From positions 1 to 31,733 of the forward strand of contig CBIHLN010000025.1 of the NCBI GenBank assembly GCA_966210725.1: a stretch of 31,733 bases of DNA, read 5' to 3'. The notes under the pieces are model-generated. The model was given only the letters and a program-made list of their open reading frames with translations, was not told the DNA's origin and did no database searches. A program made the position numbers and the translations under genes. Of the stretch, positions 1 through 6,762 are shown one piece after another. This DNA comes from Lysobacter_C sp966210725. GTDB lineage: Bacteria; Pseudomonadota; Gammaproteobacteria; Xanthomonadales; Xanthomonadaceae. Within the stretch, counting starts at the first letter, position 1, and each line of letters begins with the position of its first letter.

Positions 1-25
1 CCCCCGAATCGCAGGAGATCCGCCC

Positions 26-388
26 ATGTCCCCCACCTCGACCGATGCCGTCAAGAGCAACCTCGGTGACGCCGGAAGCAACCTCAAGCAGGCCGCCGTC
101 GACGCGGGCCACGCACTCAAGGGCGCGGCCGGCGCGGCCGGTGAAGAACTCAAGCTCGGCAAGGCCAGCGTCAAGGCCGACCTGGCCGACAGTGCACTGG
201 CCGGTATCGCCGCGGCCGAGAACGCCGGTGGCGCAGCGCGCGAGCAGGTCGACGTGCTGATGGAGAAGGGCATGGACCTGATCGACTCGGCCGCCGAACT
301 GGTGCGTGAGCGTCCGCTGGCGTCCTTCGGTGTCGCCTTCGCGGCCGGTTTCATCATCGCCAAGCTGGCCCGCAGCGGCGACCGCTGA
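26..388 (+). CDS. DUF883 (YqjD/ElaB-like) membrane-anchored protein
   Basis: The product is a 120-residue Ala/Gly/Lys-rich protein. A long amphipathic helical N-terminal part (about residues 1-90) leads into a C-terminal segment 'RERPLASFGVAFAAGFIIAKL' (about 92-113), which has the 'RE(R/N)P...GxxxGxxxG' layout of the DUF883 family, and then a short basic tail. In E. coli the family members YqjD and ElaB are inner-membrane proteins that bind ribosomes in stationary phase; that role is known for the family and inferred here. The start is supported by AGGAG eight bases upstream. It is followed by a holin-family gene and a small membrane protein gene, matching the yqjD-yqjE arrangement of enterobacteria. 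No promoter is visible because the window begins 25 bases upstream. Confidence 0.8.
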   Translation: MSPTSTDAVKSNLGDAGSNLKQAAVDAGHALKGAAGAAGEELKLGKASVKADLADSALAGIAAAENAGGAAREQVDVLMEKGMDLIDSAAELVRERPLASFGVAFAAGFIIAKLARSGDR

Positions 389-433
389 GTGCGTCTACCG
401 CTCTTCCACCTGGATACGCGGACCTGCGCTGAC

Positions 434-438
434 GGAGG
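434..438 (+). promoter_or_regulatory. Ribosome binding site choosing a GTG start
   Basis: GGAGG lies directly against an ATG at 439, with no spacing, but six bases before the in-frame GTG at 445. Normal Shine-Dalgarno spacing therefore favours GTG 445 as the start of the holin-family gene. Confidence 0.5.
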
Positions 439-444
439 ATGCCG

Positions 445-1191
445 GTGACGCCACGCGGTCCCCACGGTGACCCGTCGCGCGACGAGTACGGCGCGCCCGC
501 CGACCACCTGTCGGCGGCCGCCCGCGCGGCCATCGACGCGCATGCACGCGAGCAGGCCGACGCCGAAACCCGCGCGCGCGCAAAGGATGCGGCGGAGGAC
601 GCGCGCGAGCGCCTGACCCGCGAGCAGGCCGAGCGCATCGCCGAAGCCGCCGAGCGCGAAGCCTCCACGCCCGACCCCGACCAGCCGCAGCCCGACATCC
701 TCGAATCGCTGCGTCAGCTGGGCGATGCCGGGCGTGCCGGGCTGGGCGCGGCGCGCGATGCGGCACGCGCGCTGCGCACACTGGTGTCGGCGGATTTCTC
801 GCTGGCGCGCAGCGCGTTCGGCCGCACGCTGGCCTTCACCGGTATGGCGATCGCGTTCGGCGGCACCGCCTGGCTGTTGCTCATGGCGTCGCTGATCGTG
901 TTCCTCAACCGCCAGGTCGGGATGCCGTGGTCGGGCGCCCTGCTCGTCACGGCGCTTCTGAGCATCGCGGTGACGTGGTTTGCCGGCTGGCAGGCCATGC
1001 GCTACTTCGACCACACCCGGATGCAGGCCACGCGCCGGCAGCTGGCGCGCCTGGGCATCGGCGAGCTGGCCGACTTCACCCCGCGCCCCGGGGACGTGCA
1101 GTCATCGCGCGAGGCGGCCGAGCAATCGAAAGAAGAGAACGGCGGCAAGACGCTCAAGGACAAGCTGGGCGTGGACCTGACGCCGCCGTGA
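445..1191 (+). CDS. Phage-holin-family (YqjE-like) inner-membrane protein
   Basis: The product is about 248 residues, or 250 if read from the ATG at 439. The first ~110 residues are hydrophilic and very rich in Ala, Arg and Glu (probable helical or coiled-coil region). Two transmembrane helices follow at about 129-154 and 162-183 joined by a short loop, then a charged C-terminus ending in a Lys-rich stretch. The two-helix core resembles the holin superfamily III / YqjE family, whose E. coli member is only about 130 residues, so the long charged N-terminus is an extension. The gene sits 56 bases after a YqjD-like gene, supporting a YqjD/YqjE-type envelope stress pair rather than a prophage lysis gene. 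Biochemical function is unknown. Confidence 0.72.
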   Translation: MTPRGPHGDPSRDEYGAPADHLSAAARAAIDAHAREQADAETRARAKDAAEDARERLTREQAERIAEAAEREASTPDPDQPQPDILESLRQLGDAGRAGLGAARDAARALRTLVSADFSLARSAFGRTLAFTGMAIAFGGTAWLLLMASLIVFLNRQVGMPWSGALLVTALLSIAVTWFAGWQAMRYFDHTRMQATRRQLARLGIGELADFTPRPGDVQSSREAAEQSKEENGGKTLKDKLGVDLTPP

Positions 1192-1236
1192 CCCACACCC
1201 TGCGCCCCGCCACTTCCTGACCGGATCGTGTTCCCG

Positions 1237-1593
1237 ATGAGTTTCGACAAGCTGTTGCGCAAGGTGGAGCAGGCCGAGATGGCACTGGAGGCGCGCGAGC
1301 GCCAGTACAGCGCCGACATGCGCCAGCTCAAGCGGTCCTGGCGGCTGACGTGGTCGCCGGGCCGGATCGTGGTGGCCGGGCTGTTGACCGGCTTCCTCGC
1401 CGGGCGCCGCGAGCGCATCGGTGCCGCCGACGGCCCGGGCATCCTGCGCGTGATCTCGCTGGTGTCCACGATGATGGCCAGCGTCCATGCCAAGGAGGCC
1501 TCGAGCGAGGCCGAGCACGCGGCCGATGCCGCCACCGACATGGCCGCCACCCAGGCGCCCGGCGCCGGCGTGTCGGTGGACGGCCCGCCGTGA
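1237..1593 (+). CDS. Small membrane protein of the YqjD/E-like operon, unknown function
   Basis: The product is 118 residues from ATG 1237; an in-frame GTG at 1228 is less likely. An N-terminal charged helix (about 1-35, 'KLLRKVEQAEMALEARERQ') is followed by a hydrophobic segment 'IVVAGLLTGFLAGRRER' (about 45-61) and a second weakly hydrophobic helix (about 70-84), then an Ala/Glu-rich and Gly/Pro-rich tail. I do not recognise a characterised family. Its position directly after the YqjE-like gene is that of the E. coli yqjK gene, but sequence similarity to YqjK is not evident. There is no clear ribosome binding site. It overlaps the next gene by 4 bases (GTGA), so the two are probably translationally coupled. 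Confidence 0.65.
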   Translation: MSFDKLLRKVEQAEMALEARERQYSADMRQLKRSWRLTWSPGRIVVAGLLTGFLAGRRERIGAADGPGILRVISLVSTMMASVHAKEASSEAEHAADAATDMAATQAPGAGVSVDGPP

Positions 1594-2693
1594 CCGCGCC
1601 GTCGCCGACGCCCGACGCGCCGACCATTTCCGAAGCCCCGCCGCGCCCGCCGCGCCGGCGCGCCTCCACGGCGCTGATCGTCCTCACCGTGCTGGCGGTG
1701 GGCTACACGATGTGGGCGGCGCAGGAGGTGCTGCTGCCGGTGCTGCTGGCGATGTTCTTCGCGCTGATCGGCAACCCCATCATCCGCGCGCTGCGGCGGC
1801 TGTACATCCCCACCGTGCTGGGCGCGCTGTTGCTGGTGGTGGGCGGCTTGGCCGCGGCCGGTGCGCTGGGTTACCAGCTGATCGAACCGGCGGCCGAATG
1901 GGTGCGCCAGGCGCCACGCGCGATGGGCGAGATCGTGCCCAAGCTGCGCGAGCTGACCAAGCCGGTGGACGACGCCAGCGACGCGGCCGAAAACATCGCC
2001 CGTGTCGCCAGCGGCGAGGACAAGGGGCGGCCGGTGCAGGTGGTGCGGACCCAGGTCGACGACCCGTATGCCGCGCTGACCGCCACCCCGATGATGATCG
2101 CCTCGGTGCTGGCCGTGGTGCTGCTGACGCTGTTCTTCATGGTGTTCGGCGAGCAGTTGCAGCGAAAGGCCATCGCGCTGCTGCCCAACCGCCAGCAGAA
2201 GCGCCTGACCGTGGAGATCATGCATTCGATCGAGGTCGAGATCTCGCGCTACGTGCTGACCATCACCCTGATCAACGTGGCGGTGGGCATGGTGTTCGCC
2301 GGCATCCTGTTCCTGCTCAAGGTGCCGCTGCAGGAAGCGCTGCTGTGGGGCACGATGGCGGCGCTGCTGAACTTCGCCCCGTACGTGGGGCCGCTGATCG
2401 GCATCCTGATGATGCTGGTGATGGGTTTCGTGGCGTTCGACGAGCTGTGGATGTCGCTGCTGCCGGCGGGCATCTACCTGGTGCTCCACACCCTGGAAGG
2501 GCAGATCCTCACGCCCGTCATCCTCGGGCGGCGCATGCGCATCTCGCCCCTGGTCCTGATCCTGGCGCTGATGCTGTTCGGCTGGCTGTGGGGGATCATC
2601 GGCCTGCTGCTGGCCGTGCCACTGCTGGTGTGCATGAAGATCGTCCTGTCGCGCATCGAAGGCCTGGAAGGCTGGGCGACGCTGATGGAGTGA
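1590..2693 (+). CDS. AI-2E family transporter (PerM/TqsA-like permease)
   Basis: The product is 367 residues from a GTG that overlaps the preceding stop codon. A Pro-rich cytoplasmic N-terminus (1-24) is followed by paired hydrophobic helices (about 26-60), a further helix, a soluble region (about 100-165) and then five or six helices with the family-typical 'LLNFAPYVGPLIG' and 'LEGQILTPVILGRRMRISP' segments near residues 255-325. These conserved parts identify the AI-2E/UPF0118 permease family. Members have been linked to autoinducer-2 export (TqsA), Na+/H+ antiport or unknown substrates, so the substrate cannot be inferred. It is a full-length member and the last gene of the first operon. 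Confidence 0.9.
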   Translation: MTAPSPTPDAPTISEAPPRPPRRRASTALIVLTVLAVGYTMWAAQEVLLPVLLAMFFALIGNPIIRALRRLYIPTVLGALLLVVGGLAAAGALGYQLIEPAAEWVRQAPRAMGEIVPKLRELTKPVDDASDAAENIARVASGEDKGRPVQVVRTQVDDPYAALTATPMMIASVLAVVLLTLFFMVFGEQLQRKAIALLPNRQQKRLTVEIMHSIEVEISRYVLTITLINVAVGMVFAGILFLLKVPLQEALLWGTMAALLNFAPYVGPLIGILMMLVMGFVAFDELWMSLLPAGIYLVLHTLEGQILTPVILGRRMRISPLVLILALMLFGWLWGIIGLLLAVPLLVCMKIVLSRIEGLEGWATLME

Positions 2694-2718
2694 CCGCGGA
2701 CGGCCACGCCCGCGGCGC

Positions 2719-2724
2719 TAGAAT
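2719..2724 (+). promoter_or_regulatory. -10 element of a probable leaderless promoter
   Basis: TAGAAT, one mismatch from TATAAT, lies six bases before the GTG start of the HAD hydrolase gene. Initiation about seven bases downstream of a -10 would start the mRNA at or within one base of that GTG. There is no Shine-Dalgarno sequence between them. No convincing -35 was found. Confidence 0.45.
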
Positions 2725-2730
2725 CGACCG

Positions 2731-3447
2731 GTGAGTTTCCCCGTACACGCCATCACCCTGGACCTGGACGACACGATCTGGCCGATCGCGCCGGTGATCG
2801 TGCGCGCCGAGGACGCGCTGGCAACGTGGCTGCGCGAGCACGCGCCGCGCACCGCCGAGCGCTGGCCGGTGGCGGCCTCGCGCGAGCTGCGCGAGCGCAT
2901 GGGCAGCGAGCGGCCCGACCTGTCGCACGACTTCACCCAGCTGCGCCGCCTGGCACTCCAACAGATGTTCCGCGAGGCCGGTGACGACGTGACCCTGGTG
3001 GACCCGGCGTTCGATGCGTTCTTTGCGGCGCGCTGCGCGGTGGAGCACTACCCCGACAGCGTCGACGCCCTGGAGCGCATGGCCGCGCGCGTGCCGCTGG
3101 CCGCGCTCAGCAACGGCAATGCCTGCCTGCGCACGATCGGGTTGATGCACCTGTTCGAGTTCCAGCTGGGCGCGCGCGAGCACGGCGCGGCCAAGCCCGA
3201 TGCCAGCATCTTCCACGCCGCGTGCGCGCGGCTGGACTGTGCACCGGCCACGGTGCTGCACGTGGGCGACGACATCGAGATGGACGTGGTCGGCGCGCAC
3301 CGCGCCGGCCTGCGCAGCTGCTGGATCAACCGCGAGGCACGCGAGTGGCCGCACCGGCAGCTCGAGCCCGACCTGCAGTTCCCCACCCTTGCCGCCCTGG
3401 CCGACTGGCTGGAGACGGCACGCACCCCGGACACGACCCGACCATGA
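2731..3447 (+). CDS. HAD-superfamily hydrolase (phosphatase)
   Basis: The product is 238 residues from GTG 2731. All HAD motifs are visible: motif I 'LDLDDTIW' with nucleophile Asp11 and acid/base Asp13, motif II 'LSNGN' (Ser127), motif III Lys155 in 'AAKPDASIF', and motif IV 'GDDIEMD' (Asp180/Asp181). A helical cap lies between motifs I and II (about 20-110), as in subfamily IA enzymes such as phosphoglycolate phosphatases and the YjjG nucleotidases. The substrate cannot be told from sequence. The gene overlaps the following aminopeptidase by 4 bases (ATGA), so the two are co-translated. The upstream TAGAAT suggests a leaderless transcript. Confidence 0.88.
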   Translation: MSFPVHAITLDLDDTIWPIAPVIVRAEDALATWLREHAPRTAERWPVAASRELRERMGSERPDLSHDFTQLRRLALQQMFREAGDDVTLVDPAFDAFFAARCAVEHYPDSVDALERMAARVPLAALSNGNACLRTIGLMHLFEFQLGAREHGAAKPDASIFHAACARLDCAPATVLHVGDDIEMDVVGAHRAGLRSCWINREAREWPHRQLEPDLQFPTLAALADWLETARTPDTTRP

Positions 3448-4835
3448 CGAACACGCCGCTGCCCGCCTGCTTCATCGACGCCGCCGATGCGAACGACGCC
3501 TTGCCGCTGCACCTGGTGGACCGGGCATCGCTGGCGGGGTGGCGCGAGGCCCAGCCGGCGGCGGTCGCCGCGTGGGTGCGGGCGCAGGGCTTCGACGGTG
3601 CGCCCGGCACGGTCATGACGCTGGCCGACGGCGAGGGCGGCATCGCCGGCGCGGTGGTCGGCATCGGCGACCCGCTCGACCCGGCCAGCTACGGCCACGT
3701 GCCGATGTCGTTGCCCGCGCGCACCTGGGCCGTGACCGGCGACATCGACCACGCGCAGCGCCAGGCGCTGCAGCTGGGCTGGGGCCTGGGCGCGTACCGC
3801 TTCGACCGCTACAAGAAGCCGGCGCGCACGCCCGCGCAACTGGCGGTGGATGCGGGGGACGGGTCGCTCGTGGACACGCTGGCCGCGTGCGTGCGCGTGC
3901 GCAGCCTGGTCAACACGCCGACCGAGCACATGGGCCCGGACCAGCTGGAGCAGGTCGCGTGCGAGATCGCCGAGCGCCACGGCGCCACGATCAAGGTGGT
4001 CGGCGGCGAGGACCTGTTGACCGAGAACTTCCCCGCGATCCACGCCGTCGGCCGCGCCAGCCACCGCGCGCCGCGGCTGATCTCGCTGGCGTGGGGCGAC
4101 GCGTCGCATCCGCACGTGGCCATCGTCGGCAAGGGCGTGTGCTTCGACACCGGTGGCCTGGACCTCAAGCCCGCCGACGGCATGCGCTGGATGAAGAAGG
4201 ACATGGGCGGCGCCGCGCACGCCATCGCGCTGGCCGAATGGATCATGGCGCGCAAGCTGCCGCTGCGGATCACGCTGCTGGTGCCGGCGGTGGAAAACGC
4301 CATCGGGCCCGATGCGTTCCGACCCGGCGAGGTCATCGCCACCCGCCAGGGGCTGAGCATCGAGATCGACAACACCGACGCCGAAGGCCGCGTCGTGCTG
4401 TGCGATGCGCTCACCTTTGCGGGTGAGCTGGAGCCGGCGATGATCCTGGACTTCGCCACGCTGACCGGTGCGGCGCGCATCGCGCTGGGCCCGGAGCTGC
4501 CGGCGCTGTACTGCAACGACGATGCGCTGGCGCAGCAGTGGCTGGACGCCGGCGGCACCGCGCGCGACCCGGTCTGGCGCATGCCGCTGTGGCGGCCGTA
4601 CCTGCGCTACCTCACCAGCCACATCGCCGACCTGGCCAACGGTGGGCCGTCGAAGATGGCCGGCTCCATCAGCGCCGCGCTGTACCTGGAGCGCTTTGTG
4701 CCGGCCGGCGTGCCGTGGGCGCACCTGGACGTGTTTTCGTGGAACGACAGCGACCGCCCGGGCCGCCCGTTCGGCGGCGAGGCGCAGGGGCTGCGGTCGG
4801 CGTTCGCGATGCTGCAGGCGCGCTTCGGCGCGTGA
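3444..4835 (+). CDS. M17 leucyl aminopeptidase family protein
   Basis: The product is 463 residues from ATG 3444. The C-terminal catalytic domain shows the M17 signature 'NTDAEGR' (310-316) and the two-metal site residues Lys230, Asp235, Asp253, Asp312 and Glu314; Lys242 and Arg316 match the catalytic Lys/Arg of PepA. The N-terminal ~150 residues are the poorly conserved family domain. Such enzymes remove N-terminal residues from peptides in the cytoplasm. Many gammaproteobacteria carry this shorter paralogue besides PepA, and the gene is probably that paralogue, so I give no symbol. It is coupled to the HAD gene by the ATGA overlap and ends only 13 bases from a convergent gene, with no clear terminator between them. 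Confidence 0.92.
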   Translation: MTNTPLPACFIDAADANDALPLHLVDRASLAGWREAQPAAVAAWVRAQGFDGAPGTVMTLADGEGGIAGAVVGIGDPLDPASYGHVPMSLPARTWAVTGDIDHAQRQALQLGWGLGAYRFDRYKKPARTPAQLAVDAGDGSLVDTLAACVRVRSLVNTPTEHMGPDQLEQVACEIAERHGATIKVVGGEDLLTENFPAIHAVGRASHRAPRLISLAWGDASHPHVAIVGKGVCFDTGGLDLKPADGMRWMKKDMGGAAHAIALAEWIMARKLPLRITLLVPAVENAIGPDAFRPGEVIATRQGLSIEIDNTDAEGRVVLCDALTFAGELEPAMILDFATLTGAARIALGPELPALYCNDDALAQQWLDAGGTARDPVWRMPLWRPYLRYLTSHIADLANGGPSKMAGSISAALYLERFVPAGVPWAHLDVFSWNDSDRPGRPFGGEAQGLRSAFAMLQARFGA

Positions 4836-4848
4836 CGCGCGCGGCGCG

Positions 4849-5451
4849 CTAGAGCCAGCCCTTCTGGCGGGCCATGCGGTAGGCCTCGATGCGGTTGCCG
4901 ACCCCGAGCTTGCCGATCGACTCCGAGAGGTAGTTGCGGACCGTGCCGGGTGACAGGTGCAGCTGCGCGGCGATCTCGCCGGCGGTGAGGCCTTCGCCGG
5001 CCATGCGCAGCACCTGGCGCTCGCGGTCGTTGAGCGGGTCGGCCTCCGACCAGGCCTCCAGTGCGAGCTGCGGATCGATCGCGCGGCCGCCGCGGTGCAC
5101 CTGGCGCAGCGCGTCGGACAGCTGCTCGGCCGGCGCGTCCTTGAGCAGGTAACCGCACACGCCGGCATCCAGCGCGCGCCGCAGGAAGCCGCCGCGGGCG
5201 AACGTGGTCACGATCACCACCTTCACCGGCAGCCCCTGGCGCTGCACGCGCTGGGCCAGCTCCAGCCCGGTCAGGCCGGGCATCTCGATGTCGGTCACCA
5301 GCAGGTCGGGCTTGAGGCGTTGCAGCTCGCGCCAGGCCGATTCCCCGTCGGCGGCGGCGGCGACGACGTCGATGTCCGACTCCATGCCCAGCAACGCCGC
5401 CAGTGCACCGCGCAGCATCGCCTGGTCCTCGGCCAGCAGGACGCGGATCAT
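4849..5451 (-). CDS. NarL/DesR-type response regulator
   Basis: The product is 200 residues from the ATG at 5451; upstream in-frame codons lack family similarity. The receiver domain (about 1-118) has acidic residues at 8-9, phospho-acceptor Asp54 in 'LVTDIEMPG', Thr82/83 and Lys104. A LuxR-type helix-turn-helix (about 138-195) contains 'LNDRERQVLRMAGEGLTAGEIA'-like residues and 'SPGTVRNYLSESIGKL'. Receiver motifs and length match DesR, the B. subtilis regulator paired with DesK. It follows the kinase gene at a distance of 122 bases and closes a unit with an ABC exporter and an amidohydrolase. The likely targets, by analogy with DesKR-type systems, are those exporter genes, but this is inferred. 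Confidence 0.92.
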   Translation of the reverse strand: MIRVLLAEDQAMLRGALAALLGMESDIDVVAAAADGESAWRELQRLKPDLLVTDIEMPGLTGLELAQRVQRQGLPVKVVIVTTFARGGFLRRALDAGVCGYLLKDAPAEQLSDALRQVHRGGRAIDPQLALEAWSEADPLNDRERQVLRMAGEGLTAGEIAAQLHLSPGTVRNYLSESIGKLGVGNRIEAYRMARQKGWL

Positions 5452-5573
5452 GGATGGACGTGTGCAGGCGACATGCGCGGAACGGTAGCAGACGGCGCCC
5501 GTCGCACCGGCCGGTACGACGGGCGATGGCGCATGCCGACGCCCCGCTTGCGTGCTCGCACGCTCAACGCGGG

Positions 5574-6758
5574 TCACCCGCCGGGAGGGTGCACCGGGTC
5601 GTCGTTGGCCGCGAGGGGAACCCGGGCCTCCAGGTGGGTGCCGCGGCCGCCCGCCGCCTCGATGCGCAGGCGGCCACGCACGCCCTCGATGCGCTCGCGC
5701 ATGCCACCCAGCCCGTTGCCGGGCACGATGGCGCCGCCGCGGCCGTCATCGACGATGCGCAGCACCACCTCGCCGCCTTCCATGCCGAAGCGGGCATCGG
5801 CCCGCTGTGCGCGGGCGTGGCGCTGGATGTTGGTGGCCGCCTCGCGCACCGCCATCGCCAGCACGTTCTCCACCCCGGCCGGCAGCGCGTCGTGCGCGAA
5901 CGCGTCGTCGAAGCGGTACTCGAACGCGACCCCGCTGGACTCCAGCAGCAGCTTGGCCGAGGCCAGTTCGGCGGCGATCCCGGCGGTGCGGATGCCGCTC
6001 ACGGCACGACGCACCTGGGCGAGCGCGTCGCGTGCGACGCGGCCGACCTCGTCCAGTTCGCCGCGCGCCGCGGCGGGGTCGCGGTCCAGCAGGCGCCCGG
6101 CGAGGTCGGACTTCAACGCCACCATCGACAGGGTATGGCCGAGCAGGTCATGCAGGTCGCGGCCGATGCGCTCGCGTTCGGCCAGCGCCGCCAGTCGCCG
6201 CACTTCATCGTGCGAAAGCCGCAGCGCGGCGTCGCGGTCGCTGTTGGTCCGCTCCATGTGGACCAGGATGCCGATGATCACCGTCACGGTGGGCATCCAC
6301 GCCAGCGCCTGCCACGGGTAGCCGATGTACCGCGCGTAGGCGATGAGCACCACGTTGAGCGCCGCCAGCGCGATGACGTAGCGGTGGGTCGATGCGCTGC
6401 CGCGTGGCTGCAGCATCACGCAGCCGAACACGAAATAGCTCAGCCCCGACGGGTACCAGGGCAGCAGCGCGAAACACAGCGCCACCATCGCGGCGGCGCA
6501 GGCGTAGGCCGTGCGCGGCGCGGCGACGACACTCCGGGCATACAGCCACACGAACAGCGGGTACGACACCAGGGTCAGGACGGCCCAGCGTGCGGTGTAG
6601 CCGAAGGCCCCGCCGGACACCGCCGGCGTGATGAACACCCACACCGACCACGCCAGGTGCACGAACTGCTGCCAGGGCGCGCGCCCCAGGCGCCGGTCGT
6701 GCGCGGCGATCGAACCGGGTTCGGGACGCAGCCAGCGCGGGAGTCGGGTGGCCACCAT
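5574..6758 (-). CDS. DesK-type sensor histidine kinase
   Basis: The product is 394 residues. The N-terminal part (about 30-168) has five or six hydrophobic helices and no large extracytoplasmic domain, as in DesK-like membrane sensors. The HisKA_3 dimerisation/phosphoacceptor region carries 'RERIGRDLHDLLGHTLS' with His203. The ATPase domain shows an N-box 'REAATNIQRHA' (Asn310), a G1 box 'DDGRGG' (about 337-342) and a G2 box 'GNGLGGMRER' (about 348-356). It starts 4 bases after the amidohydrolase stop, with its GAGGT ribosome binding site overlapping the end of that gene, which indicates translational coupling. The stimulus is unknown; membrane state or a membrane-active compound is plausible for this sensor type. 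Confidence 0.92.
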   Translation of the reverse strand: MVATRLPRWLRPEPGSIAAHDRRLGRAPWQQFVHLAWSVWVFITPAVSGGAFGYTARWAVLTLVSYPLFVWLYARSVVAAPRTAYACAAAMVALCFALLPWYPSGLSYFVFGCVMLQPRGSASTHRYVIALAALNVVLIAYARYIGYPWQALAWMPTVTVIIGILVHMERTNSDRDAALRLSHDEVRRLAALAERERIGRDLHDLLGHTLSMVALKSDLAGRLLDRDPAAARGELDEVGRVARDALAQVRRAVSGIRTAGIAAELASAKLLLESSGVAFEYRFDDAFAHDALPAGVENVLAMAVREAATNIQRHARAQRADARFGMEGGEVVLRIVDDGRGGAIVPGNGLGGMRERIEGVRGRLRIEAAGGRGTHLEARVPLAANDDPVHPPGG

Positions 6759-6762
6759 GCGG

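Noticed and set aside
445..1191. Holin-family gene as evidence of a prophage
   Set aside because: No lysozyme, structural, integrase or repressor genes nearby; the YqjD-like neighbour supports a chromosomal YqjE-type gene.
4836..4848. GCGCG-rich inverted bases between convergent genes as a terminator
   Set aside because: Only a 5-bp stem in a 13-base gap without a U-tract; too weak to support.
3048..5168. A 706-codon open frame on the - strand
   Set aside because: It lies opposite the HAD hydrolase and aminopeptidase genes and out of frame with the response regulator; His/Arg/Ala-biased shadow.
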